Both the position numbers and the translations under genes were made by a program. From NCBI GenBank assembly GCA_003550305.1, contig QKYT01000507.1:34579-56024 (forward strand): 21,446 bases of DNA, written 5' to 3'. Source of the DNA: Glomus cerebriforme (Eukaryota; Glomeromycota; Glomeromycetes; Glomerales; Glomeraceae). Under the pieces are notes generated by a model that did not search any database, was not told the DNA's origin, and worked only from the letters and a program-made list of their open reading frames with translations. The number at the start of each line of letters is the position of its first letter. Position 1 is the first letter of the stretch. Of the stretch, positions 1-8,863 are shown piece after piece.

Positions 1-43
1 ATTAATTTTTTTTTTAAATAGTAAAAAAATTTGAAGTAATTAC

Positions 44-1101
44 CTGTATATAAATCACTATATTTAGTAGGAGTGCCATCAATAATTTTTTCTCTTTCTC
101 CTCCTTGTATAGCTAAAGCTAAACCTATATCATATTTCACATTCTCTGGATAAAATGGTCGACGTCCACTTGAAATTTGCCACATTAAAACTCCTATACT
201 ATACACATCAGATTTTTTATTCAGACTGTAATTCTCACTTTTATGATAATTATTATATTGATTATTAAAACTTTTTGGATCCACATAAGGTATTACGCCG
301 AACANTTCTGACATATTACTTGATTCAGCAATTTTTTTNGATAAACCAAAATCTGNCAATTTTACCTTTTTCTGATGTATAAGTATATTGTTTGCGTGCT
401 TTAATTAAATAAAAAAGATTATATTAATTTCCTTTTTTAATAAAATAAATTGAATAAAGAATTTACAAATTAATTAAGATCATACCAGGTCACGATGGAT
501 AAAATCATAATCATGTATATATTCAACAGCACTTGCTAATTGAAATGCTAACAGATATTTATCATTCCAGTCAAGTTCGTTAAAATGATCACTTAAATAA
601 GTTTTAAGTGTACCACCATCGGCATATTCCAAAACTAGTGAATATGTTTTCTCTGATGCATAGAGAAAAGTGGTCATATATATTAAAAGGAAATATTTTT
701 AACGATGACACAATATACATTAAAAACTTACCAGTTTCTATTTTCGTAATTCCACAGAGTCGTAAAATATTTTCATGGAAATCGACTCTTTTTTGTAATT
801 TTATCTATAAATTATATTAAAATTTTTGTAAAAAAAAATTTTCACTAAAGAAGATTGTTAATAAATATATATATACCTCGTTGACAACTTCTTTTAGCGT
901 CGTTTTATCATTATTGAAAGTTTTTAAAGCAAAAAGTTTATCAGTATTTTTCCAATTAGCACAAATAACACTTCCATATGAACCACTTCCTATCGGTTTT
1001 AATTTTTTGAATTCTGAATATTCGTAATAGTTGAAATATTCATTTGCAATTGATTTTTCTAACCAATCAATATAATAATTTACATCTTTATTATCTGACA
1101 T
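44..1101 (-). CDS. Protein kinase domain protein, 3' end beyond the window (partial)
   Basis: Ser/Thr or Tyr-like (TKL-type) protein kinase, cytoplasmic signalling role inferred. Exons on the minus strand: 877-1101, 732-804, 486-652, 44-398; introns of 72, 79 and 87 nt, all GT-AG. A further donor at 43/42 sends the gene past position 1. The ATG at 1101 has an in-frame stop just upstream. Visible motifs: glycine loop GSGSYGSV (about residues 38-45), ATP-binding Lys in FALK (60), Glu of helix C in VVNE (75), catalytic loop HRDLHANN (152-159), DFG (171-173) preceded by an ambiguous base. The APE motif is replaced by YVDPKSF, as often seen in fungal relatives of this family. All catalytic residues seen are intact, so an active kinase is likely. 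The C-lobe end is missing because of the window edge, not a lesion. Three N bases (305, 339, 356) fall in exon 4. Confidence 0.9.
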
Positions 1102-1508
1102 TTTTTAGTCTAATAAAAATTTATTTTTTAAAAGAAAAAAAAAAAAAAAATACTAAATTGATTGACTATACAAATAAAGTTAATAAAGTTAATTTAACGA
1201 GTCACAATAATTCATAATTGTGATACACAATTAAATTATTTAATCATGTGATTATTTATTTGTGGCCGTAATTAACATTTTGGCCAAAATTTAAATAATT
1301 TTCGTTAAATATGGCTAAAACGTTAATGCCAGCCCGAATTAAGTTCGCCGACGAAAATATTTTTTAAAAAATTAATTTGGTTGGATTTGCTAAACATTCT
1401 TCCGGCTAAGAGAAGTGGTATACATTACCTCACAATTTTTTTTCTCTCTTTATAATCCTTTTTTAAAAACTACTCGTATATCCTTTCTAAACTCCCCCCT
1501 TATCTTCC

Positions 1509-1934
1509 TTATACTGTATATGAGAACTTTCTCGTATCAGGCAAGGAAAGCTGGTCAGATAGTTGAGTATCTCCTATAACTGCATAATATTAACAGAGCA
1601 GAAAAGAATGAAAATTCACTACCAATAATTAAGATGAAGACACTTACCAGTTATGGATGTAATGACATAATGAATTTAATTATTTGGTGGGTAGTGAAAC
1701 ACATATTTTACGTTTATTTTTAAGTCACAGAGTCACAGAGTCACAGAGTCATTGAGTCATTCATAGAAGAAAATGGAATTGTTATACTTACAAGAACAAT
1801 GATAATCGCATGTTTTGCAAATTTCGCAATTTTTAAAATTGCCACACTCATAATCGACACACTTTCGTTCACCTTTAAAAAAGAAAATTTAGCAATGACT
1901 CCGTGATTCTCTGACTCATTACAAACTTACTCAT
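1509..1934 (-). CDS. Candidate tiny Cys-rich protein (speculative mini-gene)
   Basis: Read on the minus strand, exon 1 is only ATGA (1931-1934) followed by a textbook donor GTAAGT. The intron ends at AAAG (1873), and exon 2 (1792-1872) then reads in frame: it begins SERKCVDYECG and continues with NCEICKTCDYHCS. That gives seven Cys in under 30 residues, some in C-x2-C spacing like a small zinc-binding knuckle. Exon 2 ends at a second GTAAGT donor (1791). A possible third exon starts after GCAG at 1579 and stops at 1509, giving about 50 residues in total. If the second donor is not used, the frame stops at 1757. Function unknown; the family is not recognised. The clustering of Cys codons and two perfect donors argue for a real gene; the very short first exon and lack of homology evidence argue for caution. 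Confidence 0.33.
1723..1762 (+). repeat. 8-bp tandem repeat, five copies
   Basis: Three exact copies of AGTCACAG (1723-1746) are followed by two diverged copies, AGTCATTG and AGTCATTC (1747-1762). It is a simple microsatellite-like array. It overlaps the putative intron or read-through tail of the Cys-rich mini-gene. Confidence 0.85.
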
Positions 1935-2098
1935 TTCATTATATATTTTTTTTTATAACGCGAAATGAAAAAAATGCCTTTAAATAAGAAAAAATTTTCT
2001 CGATTTAGATCAAAACTATAAAACTATAATTAGTAATCATACGCGTAAGCTTTCAATGACTAATTGTGACAATTTCGCATCTTGTGTAAAAATCTTGA

Positions 2099-2338
2099 AA
2101 ATACGCAGTTATATTACCCAAAAGAAATCAAGCATTAAAATATTATAATAAGGCAAGAAGAAAGATTACAGGCAGAACTAAATTAAGTCTAATTTCAATT
2201 AAAGATTATTTTGATGAAAATCTCGATTACAGAAATTTGCGTCATAAAAATTATGTAAACAATTTCAGTCCAAAATTTGATCGTGGCGCAGGAAGAAACT
2301 TAAAAACTTCCTTCGGTCTTAATACTACTCTTAAGTAA
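2099..2338 (+). pseudogene. ATG-less open stretch, possible terminal exon or gene remnant
   Basis: Eighty codons are open on the plus strand from just after a TGA (2096-2098) to TAA (2336-2338), with no internal ATG. The translation is charged and varied (for example KITGRTKLSLISIKDYF and FSPKFDRGAGRNLKTSFG), unlike the Lys/Asn/Phe/Ile noise of the surrounding A/T-rich DNA. A possible acceptor, ATTACAG, ends at 2171, so it could be a last exon. No upstream partner exon was found and no family is recognised. It may be the tail of a decayed gene or transposon ORF. Confidence 0.22.
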
Positions 2339-3057
2339 TCCAAAATACATTCGTTAACAACATTTCTAATAGCTAATGTTAATATTAATTTCAAATTGAT
2401 TAACATCTGTTTAAATGATTTATTGAATTATTACTTACCAAAAAATCTTTTGAATTCTTTTACTCCATATGTACTCTTTTTCTCTCATTTCTTGGAGTAT
2501 TAAAATTCTATTTATGGATCAAATAATATTATTACAATTTTATTTATAGGTTAATGATTATTATTTTGTTCTTGTGACAAATGGAAACATTTCTTTCGGT
2601 TCAATAATCATAAGTTTTTAAAGTTGGTTAAACTACTGTTAAACTTTTAGTAAATTTTTTTTGATGATCATAAATTGTAAAATGAGAGTTTATATTCGTG
2701 AATAATTTTAGAAAAAACTTAATATTCGATTGAATACTTGAAGTAATTACAATTCTTATTTTTTTTTTTTTTTTTTTTACCCTGGTGTGAAATGTTTTTT
2801 AAATATGCAGCAAATTTAAAAAAAATTCGTAAAGCAAATTATATACTCAATTTAAATACTCAATTTTTCAATACAAAAAAAAAATTCAAAAACATGATTT
2901 TGATTTTCACTAAAAACAGATAAGGTTAGGAAAGTTACACCGAATACTGGTAAAATGATACACAAAATTTGTCAGCATAAATAAGAATTTTTCTTTAAAA
3001 TAATAATTTTTATTTATTAAATAATTGGATTGTCAAATATCCTAACCTTGTAACATT

Positions 3058-4677
3058 ATGGACTTTTTTCATTTTAATAAACACCAAAATGAGCAAAAAT
3101 ATTTCAGCGACGAATTATTTGAACAAATAAAACATTTTTATTGTAATGGTTTAACTGAAGAACAAGAATTGTTAATTGATAAACTAATATTAAATGACGA
3201 ATTAAAAGAACGTTATAAAAAATATGGTTTATGTTGGAAATGCAAACAACCTAAAACTCATTATGATTGGTGTAATGTATGTAACCCAAAACATTTTCAA
3301 CAAAATTTCAAAAATTGGACCAGTGGTAATGATGATATTGACAAATTTATTCAAGATACTCAGTTATCAGCACCTGACTGTTATAAAGTATTAGAGTGGA
3401 TACCTTATGATAGATTTTATGATGTTGAATATATTGCAAAAGGCGGGTTTGGTAAAGTGTATAAAGCAAATTGGATTGATGGATGGATAGAATATTGGGA
3501 TAATAAAAATCAAAATTGGAAACGATATGATTCTAATAAGTTTATAGCGCTGAAAAGTTTAAATAATTCAAAAAATGTTACATCAGAATTTATCAATGAG
3601 GTATAAATTAATTTATCATTCAAATGAAATTTTGAAATATTATTTTTACTAATGTATTTTTTATATTTTAGATTACATCACATCATAAAGTTATGGTTGA
3701 TTTTTCTTATATTATTAGACTTTATGGAATAACTCAAGATTCAGTCACAAAAAATTATATGATGGTTTTGGATTATGCAGAAAATGGAAGTTTACGAAAT
3801 TATTTAGATAAAAGTTATAATGAATTAAGTTGGTATAATAAGATTAGTGATTTATATCGGGTTGCACATGGGCTTGATGAAATTCATAAGAATAATCTAA
3901 TTCATCAAGATTTGCATATTGGCAATATACTTCATAGAGGTTATACTTGTATAACTGATATGGGATTATGCAAACCAGCAGATTATAATCCATTAGAAAA
4001 TACAAAGAAAAGTGTTTATGGTGTTTTACCTTATATTGCTCCTGAAATTTTAAGAGGACAAAATNATANCNAAGCTGCTGATATTTATAGTTTTGGCATA
4101 ATTATGTATGAAACAATTTCTGGATTACCTCCATACNATNATGTAAGCCATGATATAAATTTAGCAATGAAAATCTGCCAAGGACTTAGACCAAGCTTTA
4201 ATATTAAAGTACCCCAATTGATTGTNCNTTTAATTAAAAGTTGTTTAGATGCAAATCCATTAAATCGTCCATCAGCAAGTGAAGTGAAGGATATTTTAAA
4301 TAAATGGGATGATGAAATTGGAAAAGATGAAACAGAAATAGAAAAACAAATTAAAGAAACAGATAAAATCAATAATAAATCACAAATTAATATTCCTTCT
4401 ACTAATTTATCATATGAAACACATTCTGAAGCTATTTATACAAGTAGATTACTTAATTTTAATAATCTTCCTGAANCAAAAAATTCAGATGATTATTATA
4501 AACAATATGATAATATTATGAGCACGGAATATTCAGGTAAATAATCTTTTATTTATTCAAAAAAAAAATTTTTTCTTCTAAAAAAACTAATAAATTTTAT
4601 TTTATTAAATAGAATCTATCCGAATTGATTTTACTCAATTGAAAATTAATGATGATGGTAAAATTTTTTTTATATAA
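3058..4677 (+). CDS. Protein kinase with N-terminal Cys-pair zinc-ribbon-like segment
   Basis: Three exons: 3058-3600, 3672-4536, 4613-4677 (introns 71 and 76 nt), 490 residues. An in-frame TAA (3043-3045) lies upstream of the ATG. Residues 59-75 carry C-x2-C-x9-C-x2-C, a likely zinc knuckle. The kinase domain follows: KGGFGKVY (128-135), ATP-site Lys in IALK (166), Glu181 in INE, catalytic loop HQDLHIGN (Asp261, Asn266), metal-binding DMG (277-279), APE (304-306) and the C-lobe NRPSASE. HRD is HQD and DFG is DMG; Lys, both Asp and Asn are kept, so activity is plausible. The last exon is inferred from donor CAG/GTAAAT and a frame-matching acceptor; without that splice the protein stops at 4544 after EYSGK. 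Intron 1 sits exactly where the first intron of the left-hand kinase sits. Eight N bases lie in exon 2. Confidence 0.93.
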
Positions 4678-5761
4678 TGTATTAAACTTTGTTTATGCTA
4701 ATATAATTATTTATAATTTGCAATTCTATTTTTTTTATAATGAATCTAAAGGAGTTTAGAAAATAAAATTATCAATTTCTTAATTTGTATTTTTTTATTA
4801 AATTTTTTCCAAATTTTATAATTTAAAATCTTTTTTTTTTATTGTATCTTTCATATGAAACTCAGAAGTGTGATATAAAAATAAAATTTATCTATTATTT
4901 TTATATTAATTGTAATAAATGGACTAGTAAAGTTTAATCAAACTTTTTTTTTATAAAAGAAACTAATCAATAATAATTCTTTAAGATCATATTTTTTGTT
5001 AAACAAATAAAGAATTTTCGTAAATGAAATTTTAAATTTGTAAAATATCATTTGCTACACTTTTATATTTTCATAATTATTCAAAATATTTTCGAGTTTA
5101 TTAATTTAGCAGAAGAAACTATTTTTTCAATAAATTCAAATATTGTAAAATATAACATCCTTTAACAAGAATCAAATATATTTCTTTTAAATATGGATAT
5201 TACAAAATATTATGAGATGAATTAATAAATAATTCTTTATTTGATTATTATTTAGACCGTCAAGTACTACTCAAAAATACTATTTCTTATTCAAGTTTAA
5301 TTGGATATTTTTATTAACATGGAATTGACGTGAAATTGATAAAGTTAAGGCGTTTGAAATATTTTTTTAGTCAAACCAGTAAAATTATGATACATTTTGT
5401 AATCATTTTATATTTTTGAAATTTAATTTTGAAATTATTTTAAATGATTCATTTAATTTTTTTTCTTGTAAAAAACGCGTATCATCCTTTATCATAAATA
5501 TAGAATGTAAATCCCTCGCCTTATGGCTTCTTATCCCTAAAACTCCTATTCTTTATACAAGCTGCAATTCCATGGTAGAGCTGGTTGGTTGTAGGGATTG
5601 GAATCAATTCTCAAATCTTTTCAAGATTTTTTTATAGACGATCCGCCTGACTTCAAATCAGTCTCTAATTTTAGTGAGTTTGCTTATTTATCTTAATAAA
5701 AACCTTGCGTAGAGCTATTATAAAATTTTTGAATTTTCTTGTTACCTATATATATATTGCT

Positions 5762-5990
5762 CAGGGTCCTGATAGAGTCACGATCCTTGGGTATAACCTC
5801 CACTACACAGCAGTATATACAGTATATTCGCTCCCTGAAGGCAGTACTCAGCATTTTAATTATAGATAAACACAGTAGTCAACTGGACCAGCATAATATT
5901 ATGCATGGCAGGGAGCATAATATGCTTATTCAGTATACACAGTGTGTATCACTGTAGTCTCACAATAGGGCTATTACATTCTTGACCCTG
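5762..5990. mobile_element. Candidate fold-back / MITE-like element
   Basis: Both ends carry an inverted CAGGGTC (5762-5768; complement at 5984-5990). Inside are an inverted 8-mer GCTCCCTG (5830-5837) with CAGGGAGC (5909-5916), a perfect 14-bp palindrome GCATAATATTATGC (5891-5904), and several CAGTATA/TATACTG blocks, so the piece can fold extensively. Base composition is visibly less A/T-rich than its flanks. The terminal match is only 7 bp and I see no clear target-site duplication, so mobility is inference. Confidence 0.35.
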
Positions 5991-6290
5991 TACGATTTAC
6001 TTTCTTAACTCGCATATATATAATTTAATTTATGAGTGTCAACTGTCAAGATAGTAACATCAGAAGAGTCAAGAAGGTAATTTTTGTGAAATAGATACTT
6101 ATTTTAATAAGCCTGCAGGTACCAATACATATATGTAGTAGTAGGACCAAGCTTTTAGAATAATTTTATTACCATTCTTTTTATTTTGCAAGTACAATAT
6201 ATGATTTTTTTATTTCGTTAGTTCTTGTTTCCTTCCAAATAAATCAGAACAAATTATTCATTACTTTTTTTGATAATAAAATTAAAATGT

Positions 6291-6308
6291 NNNTNNNNTC
6301 TNNNTTNN
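6291..6308. other. Ambiguous bases in a low-complexity patch
   Basis: Twelve N bases are interleaved with T, C and G calls. It looks like masked or uncertain consensus in a T-rich microsatellite rather than a scaffold gap, because single called bases remain between the Ns. Confidence 0.8.
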
Positions 6309-6443
6309 TGTAAAAATAAAGTGAATCTTTTATAATTATAAACTGTAATAAATGATTTTTAATTATAAATACCAAAATTTTCATATAAAATGTATAATGA
6401 ATTTTGCGTTGATATTAGTTTTGACTCGATTTTGAAAAAAACT

Positions 6444-6493
6444 TGACCCAAAAATATTAAAAAATTCGTGACCCAAAAAATATTAAAAATTCG
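6444..6493 (+). repeat. 25-bp tandem duplication
   Basis: Two adjacent copies beginning TGACCCAAAAA and ending ATTCG (6444-6468 and 6469-6493). They differ only in the distribution of A residues in the runs. Confidence 0.85.
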
Positions 6494-6835
6494 TCTAAAA
6501 AGGTGATTCACTTTGTGCAATATAAAAAATCATATATCAAATCCCGCAAAATCAGATTTTGTCAATAATTTTGAAAATGGCAATAAGTGGTATGCGATTT
6601 TGTTGTACTTTTGTAAGTTCTTTTGCTGTTGGTTTAAAAGACTAAGAATTTATTAGTTATTACTTATTAATTATTCAATAATTTGTAGTTTTAATATGTT
6701 TAAATATTTATCTCACATTATTAAAATTTGTATTCTCCATCGAAAGAAATAAATTTGGTTTATTAAAAAAAAAGTTTATAGAAAAGAAATGTAAAAAGTT
6801 TATTACGCAAAAATCATGTGACACTAGATAAATCA

Positions 6836-6995
6836 CTCATTCGGCACTTCAAACCGAATAACTAACGCTACCTATAAGGTAGCTTATAATATTGGAAATC
6901 ATATTTGATCAGGATCCTGCGGAGCCCAGAATCAACCAATCAAATTTGATTTCCCCAATATAACAGTTATTCAACACTTCGTGTCGAATATTTCA
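6836..6995. mobile_element. Long imperfect inverted-repeat element (MITE-like)
   Basis: The arms 6889-6909 (ATATTGGAAATC...) and 6939-6961 (...GATTTCCCCAATAT) are inverted copies. The similarity continues outwards: left ATTCGG...GAATAACT pairs with right AGTTATTC...CGAAT. The left arm also holds an extra perfect hairpin, GCTACCT/AGGTAGC with a 3-nt loop (6867-6883). The spacer between arms is only about 30 bp and contains AGGATCCT. Such nested fold-back structure is typical of non-autonomous DNA elements, though it could also be a structured RNA. No ORF and no clear target duplication. Confidence 0.5.
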
Positions 6996-7164
6996 AATAC
7001 ACAAACATGATGAATCATATAAATCGTATAGCATTGCATAATCAGCATAATCTTTGTTACATATATATTTTTAAAATACTTTATAAATTATGACACATGA
7101 TATAATTCATACAATGCATATTGCATATTGTACATATTAATAAGTCATTAATGGTTTTAACAAA

Positions 7165-7174
7165 TATATAAATA
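7165..7174 (+). promoter_or_regulatory. Probable TATA box of the 7282 gene
   Basis: TATATAAATA lies about 110 bp upstream of the ATG at 7282, leaving room for a 5' leader of roughly 80 nt. It is a good eukaryotic TATA match, but weak evidence in such A/T-rich DNA. Confidence 0.4.
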
Positions 7175-7281
7175 CTGCACTTAATTCATATTTACCTTAG
7201 AATATTATCAACTATCTTTACAAAATTTTATTAAGAAACCCACAGTAAAAAGAATTTTTTTACAAATAAATAAAATAAAAT

Positions 7282-7722
7282 ATGGGAGCACTTTTATCAA
7301 TATATACTGATAAGCTATATGATGAAAAAATAGCGACAAGGAACCTAAAAAATTTTGGGTTCTGGGAGTGGGCTGAACAGGAAAAAGTCCTTAGACAATA
7401 TGGCCTTTGGCGAGAACTAAAACAAGGGACGAGAACAAACCAGGTAGCCGCTCTAGTAAAAGGGGTTGCTGACAACACAAAAATAAATAGAAATATGATA
7501 TATTTAGTTGGAGGCATAGTAAGTGAATTTTATGAAGAAGCGTTAGACCATCAAACCAAAAAACTTGAGGATGCGTACGATCAGATCCAAAGAGATAGTA
7601 TTCTTATAGACACGCTCAAAGCGGAGCTTGCTGTGGCAGACAGAGCGAATACGTCACTTATTGAGAAAGGAAAGAAGGTTAACACGTCATCAGAACAAAT
7701 ACCAATAGATGTTGAAGCTTAA
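7282..7722 (+). CDS. Unknown 146-residue protein with myristoylation-type start and C-terminal coiled coil
   Basis: Single exon with a full open frame and no recognised family. The start MGALLS fits the N-myristoylation pattern (Gly2, Ser6), which would tether the product to membranes. Residues 20-60 are rich in Trp and charged residues (FGFWEWAEQEKVLRQYGLW), and a short hydrophobic patch lies at 72-80. Residues about 82-130 form a likely amphipathic or coiled-coil helix (EEALDHQTKKLEDAYDQIQ...). No cysteines. Codon choice uses more G/C-ending codons (CTC, GCG, ACG, GTG) than neighbouring genes, which may mean high expression, recent transfer or a mobile origin. A TATA box lies upstream and an AATAAA-type signal about 70 bp after the stop. 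The ATG is preceded by an A-rich leader (AAAATAAAAT). A virus- or transposon-derived structural protein is one possibility, but nothing here proves it. Confidence 0.78.
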   Translation: MGALLSIYTDKLYDEKIATRNLKNFGFWEWAEQEKVLRQYGLWRELKQGTRTNQVAALVKGVADNTKINRNMIYLVGGIVSEFYEEALDHQTKKLEDAYDQIQRDSILIDTLKAELAVADRANTSLIEKGKKVNTSSEQIPIDVEA

Positions 7723-7790
7723 TTTAAACGCATCAAATCCTTGTTTATGGAATTTTTAATATTTGAATAGTTTTATTGTTAAATTATTAA

Positions 7791-7800
7791 AATAAATAAA
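7791..7800 (+). terminator. Probable polyadenylation signal of the 7282 gene
   Basis: AATAAATAAA about 70 bp after the TAA of the 7282 gene, followed by a T-rich stretch. It fits the eukaryotic AATAAA cleavage signal. Position is approximate because the run repeats. Confidence 0.4.
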
Positions 7801-8068
7801 TATTTTATGGACCATTTTTTAATCGTAAATTTTGCTTCTAATTAGTATATTGTTTTGTTGTTTTTAACGATTCAACATTTTCAAGTGTGGATAGACCAAA
7901 AAAATTAAATCATTTGTTTTTTTTAAAGAAAAAAGACATGAATATGATATCAAAAATCCTTGCAAAATTTATGGCGCAAATAGGACCCAGAAATATAAAA
8001 GGTCGGTTTGCGTTTGCGTATTTTGAGATGAAAAATCATGTAAATCTTTCCTTTTTTAGACAATTTTT

Positions 8069-8121
8069 GATAATGCCAGTCAGAATTTTATTACTCGCCA
8101 TAGTAACTGACTGACATTATC
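8069..8121. repeat. 15-bp inverted repeat (hairpin)
   Basis: GATAATGCCAGTCAG (8069-8083) pairs with CTGACTGACATTATC (8107-8121) with one mismatch, around a 23-nt loop. Pairing extends weakly outwards into TTTT/ATAA. It may be a MITE remnant. Confidence 0.6.
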
Positions 8122-8863
8122 ATAATTCATAATTCTGGCCCTGAAAAAATGCGTATAACTAATAGTAAAATTTGATTGGCTCAACCTGTCCCCCATTCTG
8201 TATATAATCTATAGCTTTAACTATAATCCTTCCTATTGATAAATTATATTGTAACGGCACAGAAATAATTATTAATTAAGTTTATATAAATACTATATTA
8301 ATGAACTTAATTTTAAACGAGCTTTGTCTAGATCGATAAGATTCACGTAACATTATTTATACGTTTAGAATTTTTTTCGATTGGTAATTTTTATTAGAAA
8401 AGATGGAAAAGATTTTTTTCTTTTGTCATTTATATCTTATTTCTCAATTTCTATAATTCATTATACCAAAGTATTACTCATTTACAGTATCCTAGGAGAT
8501 ATACAAAACTCCTAGGCAAGTAAATAACAATTTATTGTTTCTTAGAAATTGTCATTCGTCGTCGCAAGAATATTGGATTTTATATTAACTAGTGTAATTG
8601 TTGGTTTTAATACTAAATTACTAACTGTATTATCATAATAATAATAAAGGTTTACAAAAAAATAAGCAAATTGACAACCATTTTTCGAAGAATCTTAATT
8701 ACCATGAAATAGAGCGACAAATTTTCAATAATATTACAAAATGAAAATTTTTTATTCTAAAGTATAATAATATCGATAAACTAATAATTATACTAATTAT
8801 AAAATATAAATATAAAATAAATGTTTAATATGTATATATATATATACAAATAAATTTTTAAAA

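Larger units (their letters stand above)
1102..3057. other. Spacer between two divergent kinase genes
   Basis: A/T-rich spacer of nearly 2 kb holding the 5' flanks of both kinases. Within it I see a candidate Cys-rich mini-gene (1509-1934), an 8-bp tandem repeat (1723-1762), an ATG-less open stretch (2099-2338) and an 18-plus T tract near 2760-2778. No other coding sequence is convincing on either strand. Confidence 0.6.
4678..7281. other. Non-coding A/T-rich spacer with fold-back elements
   Basis: A spacer of about 2.6 kb. It contains a tRNA-A-box-like scrap near 5570-5600, a fold-back element (5762-5990), a masked low-complexity patch (N bases at 6291-6308), a 25-bp tandem duplication (6444-6493), a second fold-back element (6836-6995) and the TATA-containing promoter of the next gene. 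No coding exon is convincing. Confidence 0.6.
7723..8863. other. Non-coding spacer with two small hairpins
   Basis: About 1.1 kb between the convergent 7282 and BTB-TLDc genes. It holds the hairpin at 8069-8121, an 8-bp inverted repeat CCTAGGAG/CTCCTAGG (8491-8498, 8509-8516) and A/T runs. No gene seen. Confidence 0.6.

Noticed and set aside
4085..4372. Open frame on the minus strand opposite the kinase C-lobe
   Set aside because: Antisense shadow of a clearly coding kinase exon; no domain, interrupted by ambiguous bases.
5416..5637. 73-codon frame and a tRNA A-box-like string (TGGTAGAGCTGG near 5573)
   Set aside because: No matching B-box GGTTCGAATCC at the right distance and no cloverleaf can be drawn; at most a degenerate tRNA-derived scrap.
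5739..5957. 72-codon plus-strand frame
   Set aside because: Lies inside the fold-back element and changes character at each palindrome; no protein-like motifs.
7260..7517. Minus-strand frame opposite the 7282 gene
   Set aside because: The sense frame has TATA box, polyA signal and a full-length start-to-stop; the antisense frame is its mirror.
7887..8114. 75-codon plus-strand frame
   Set aside because: Ends inside the hairpin at 8069-8121, Lys/Phe-rich noise composition, no start context.
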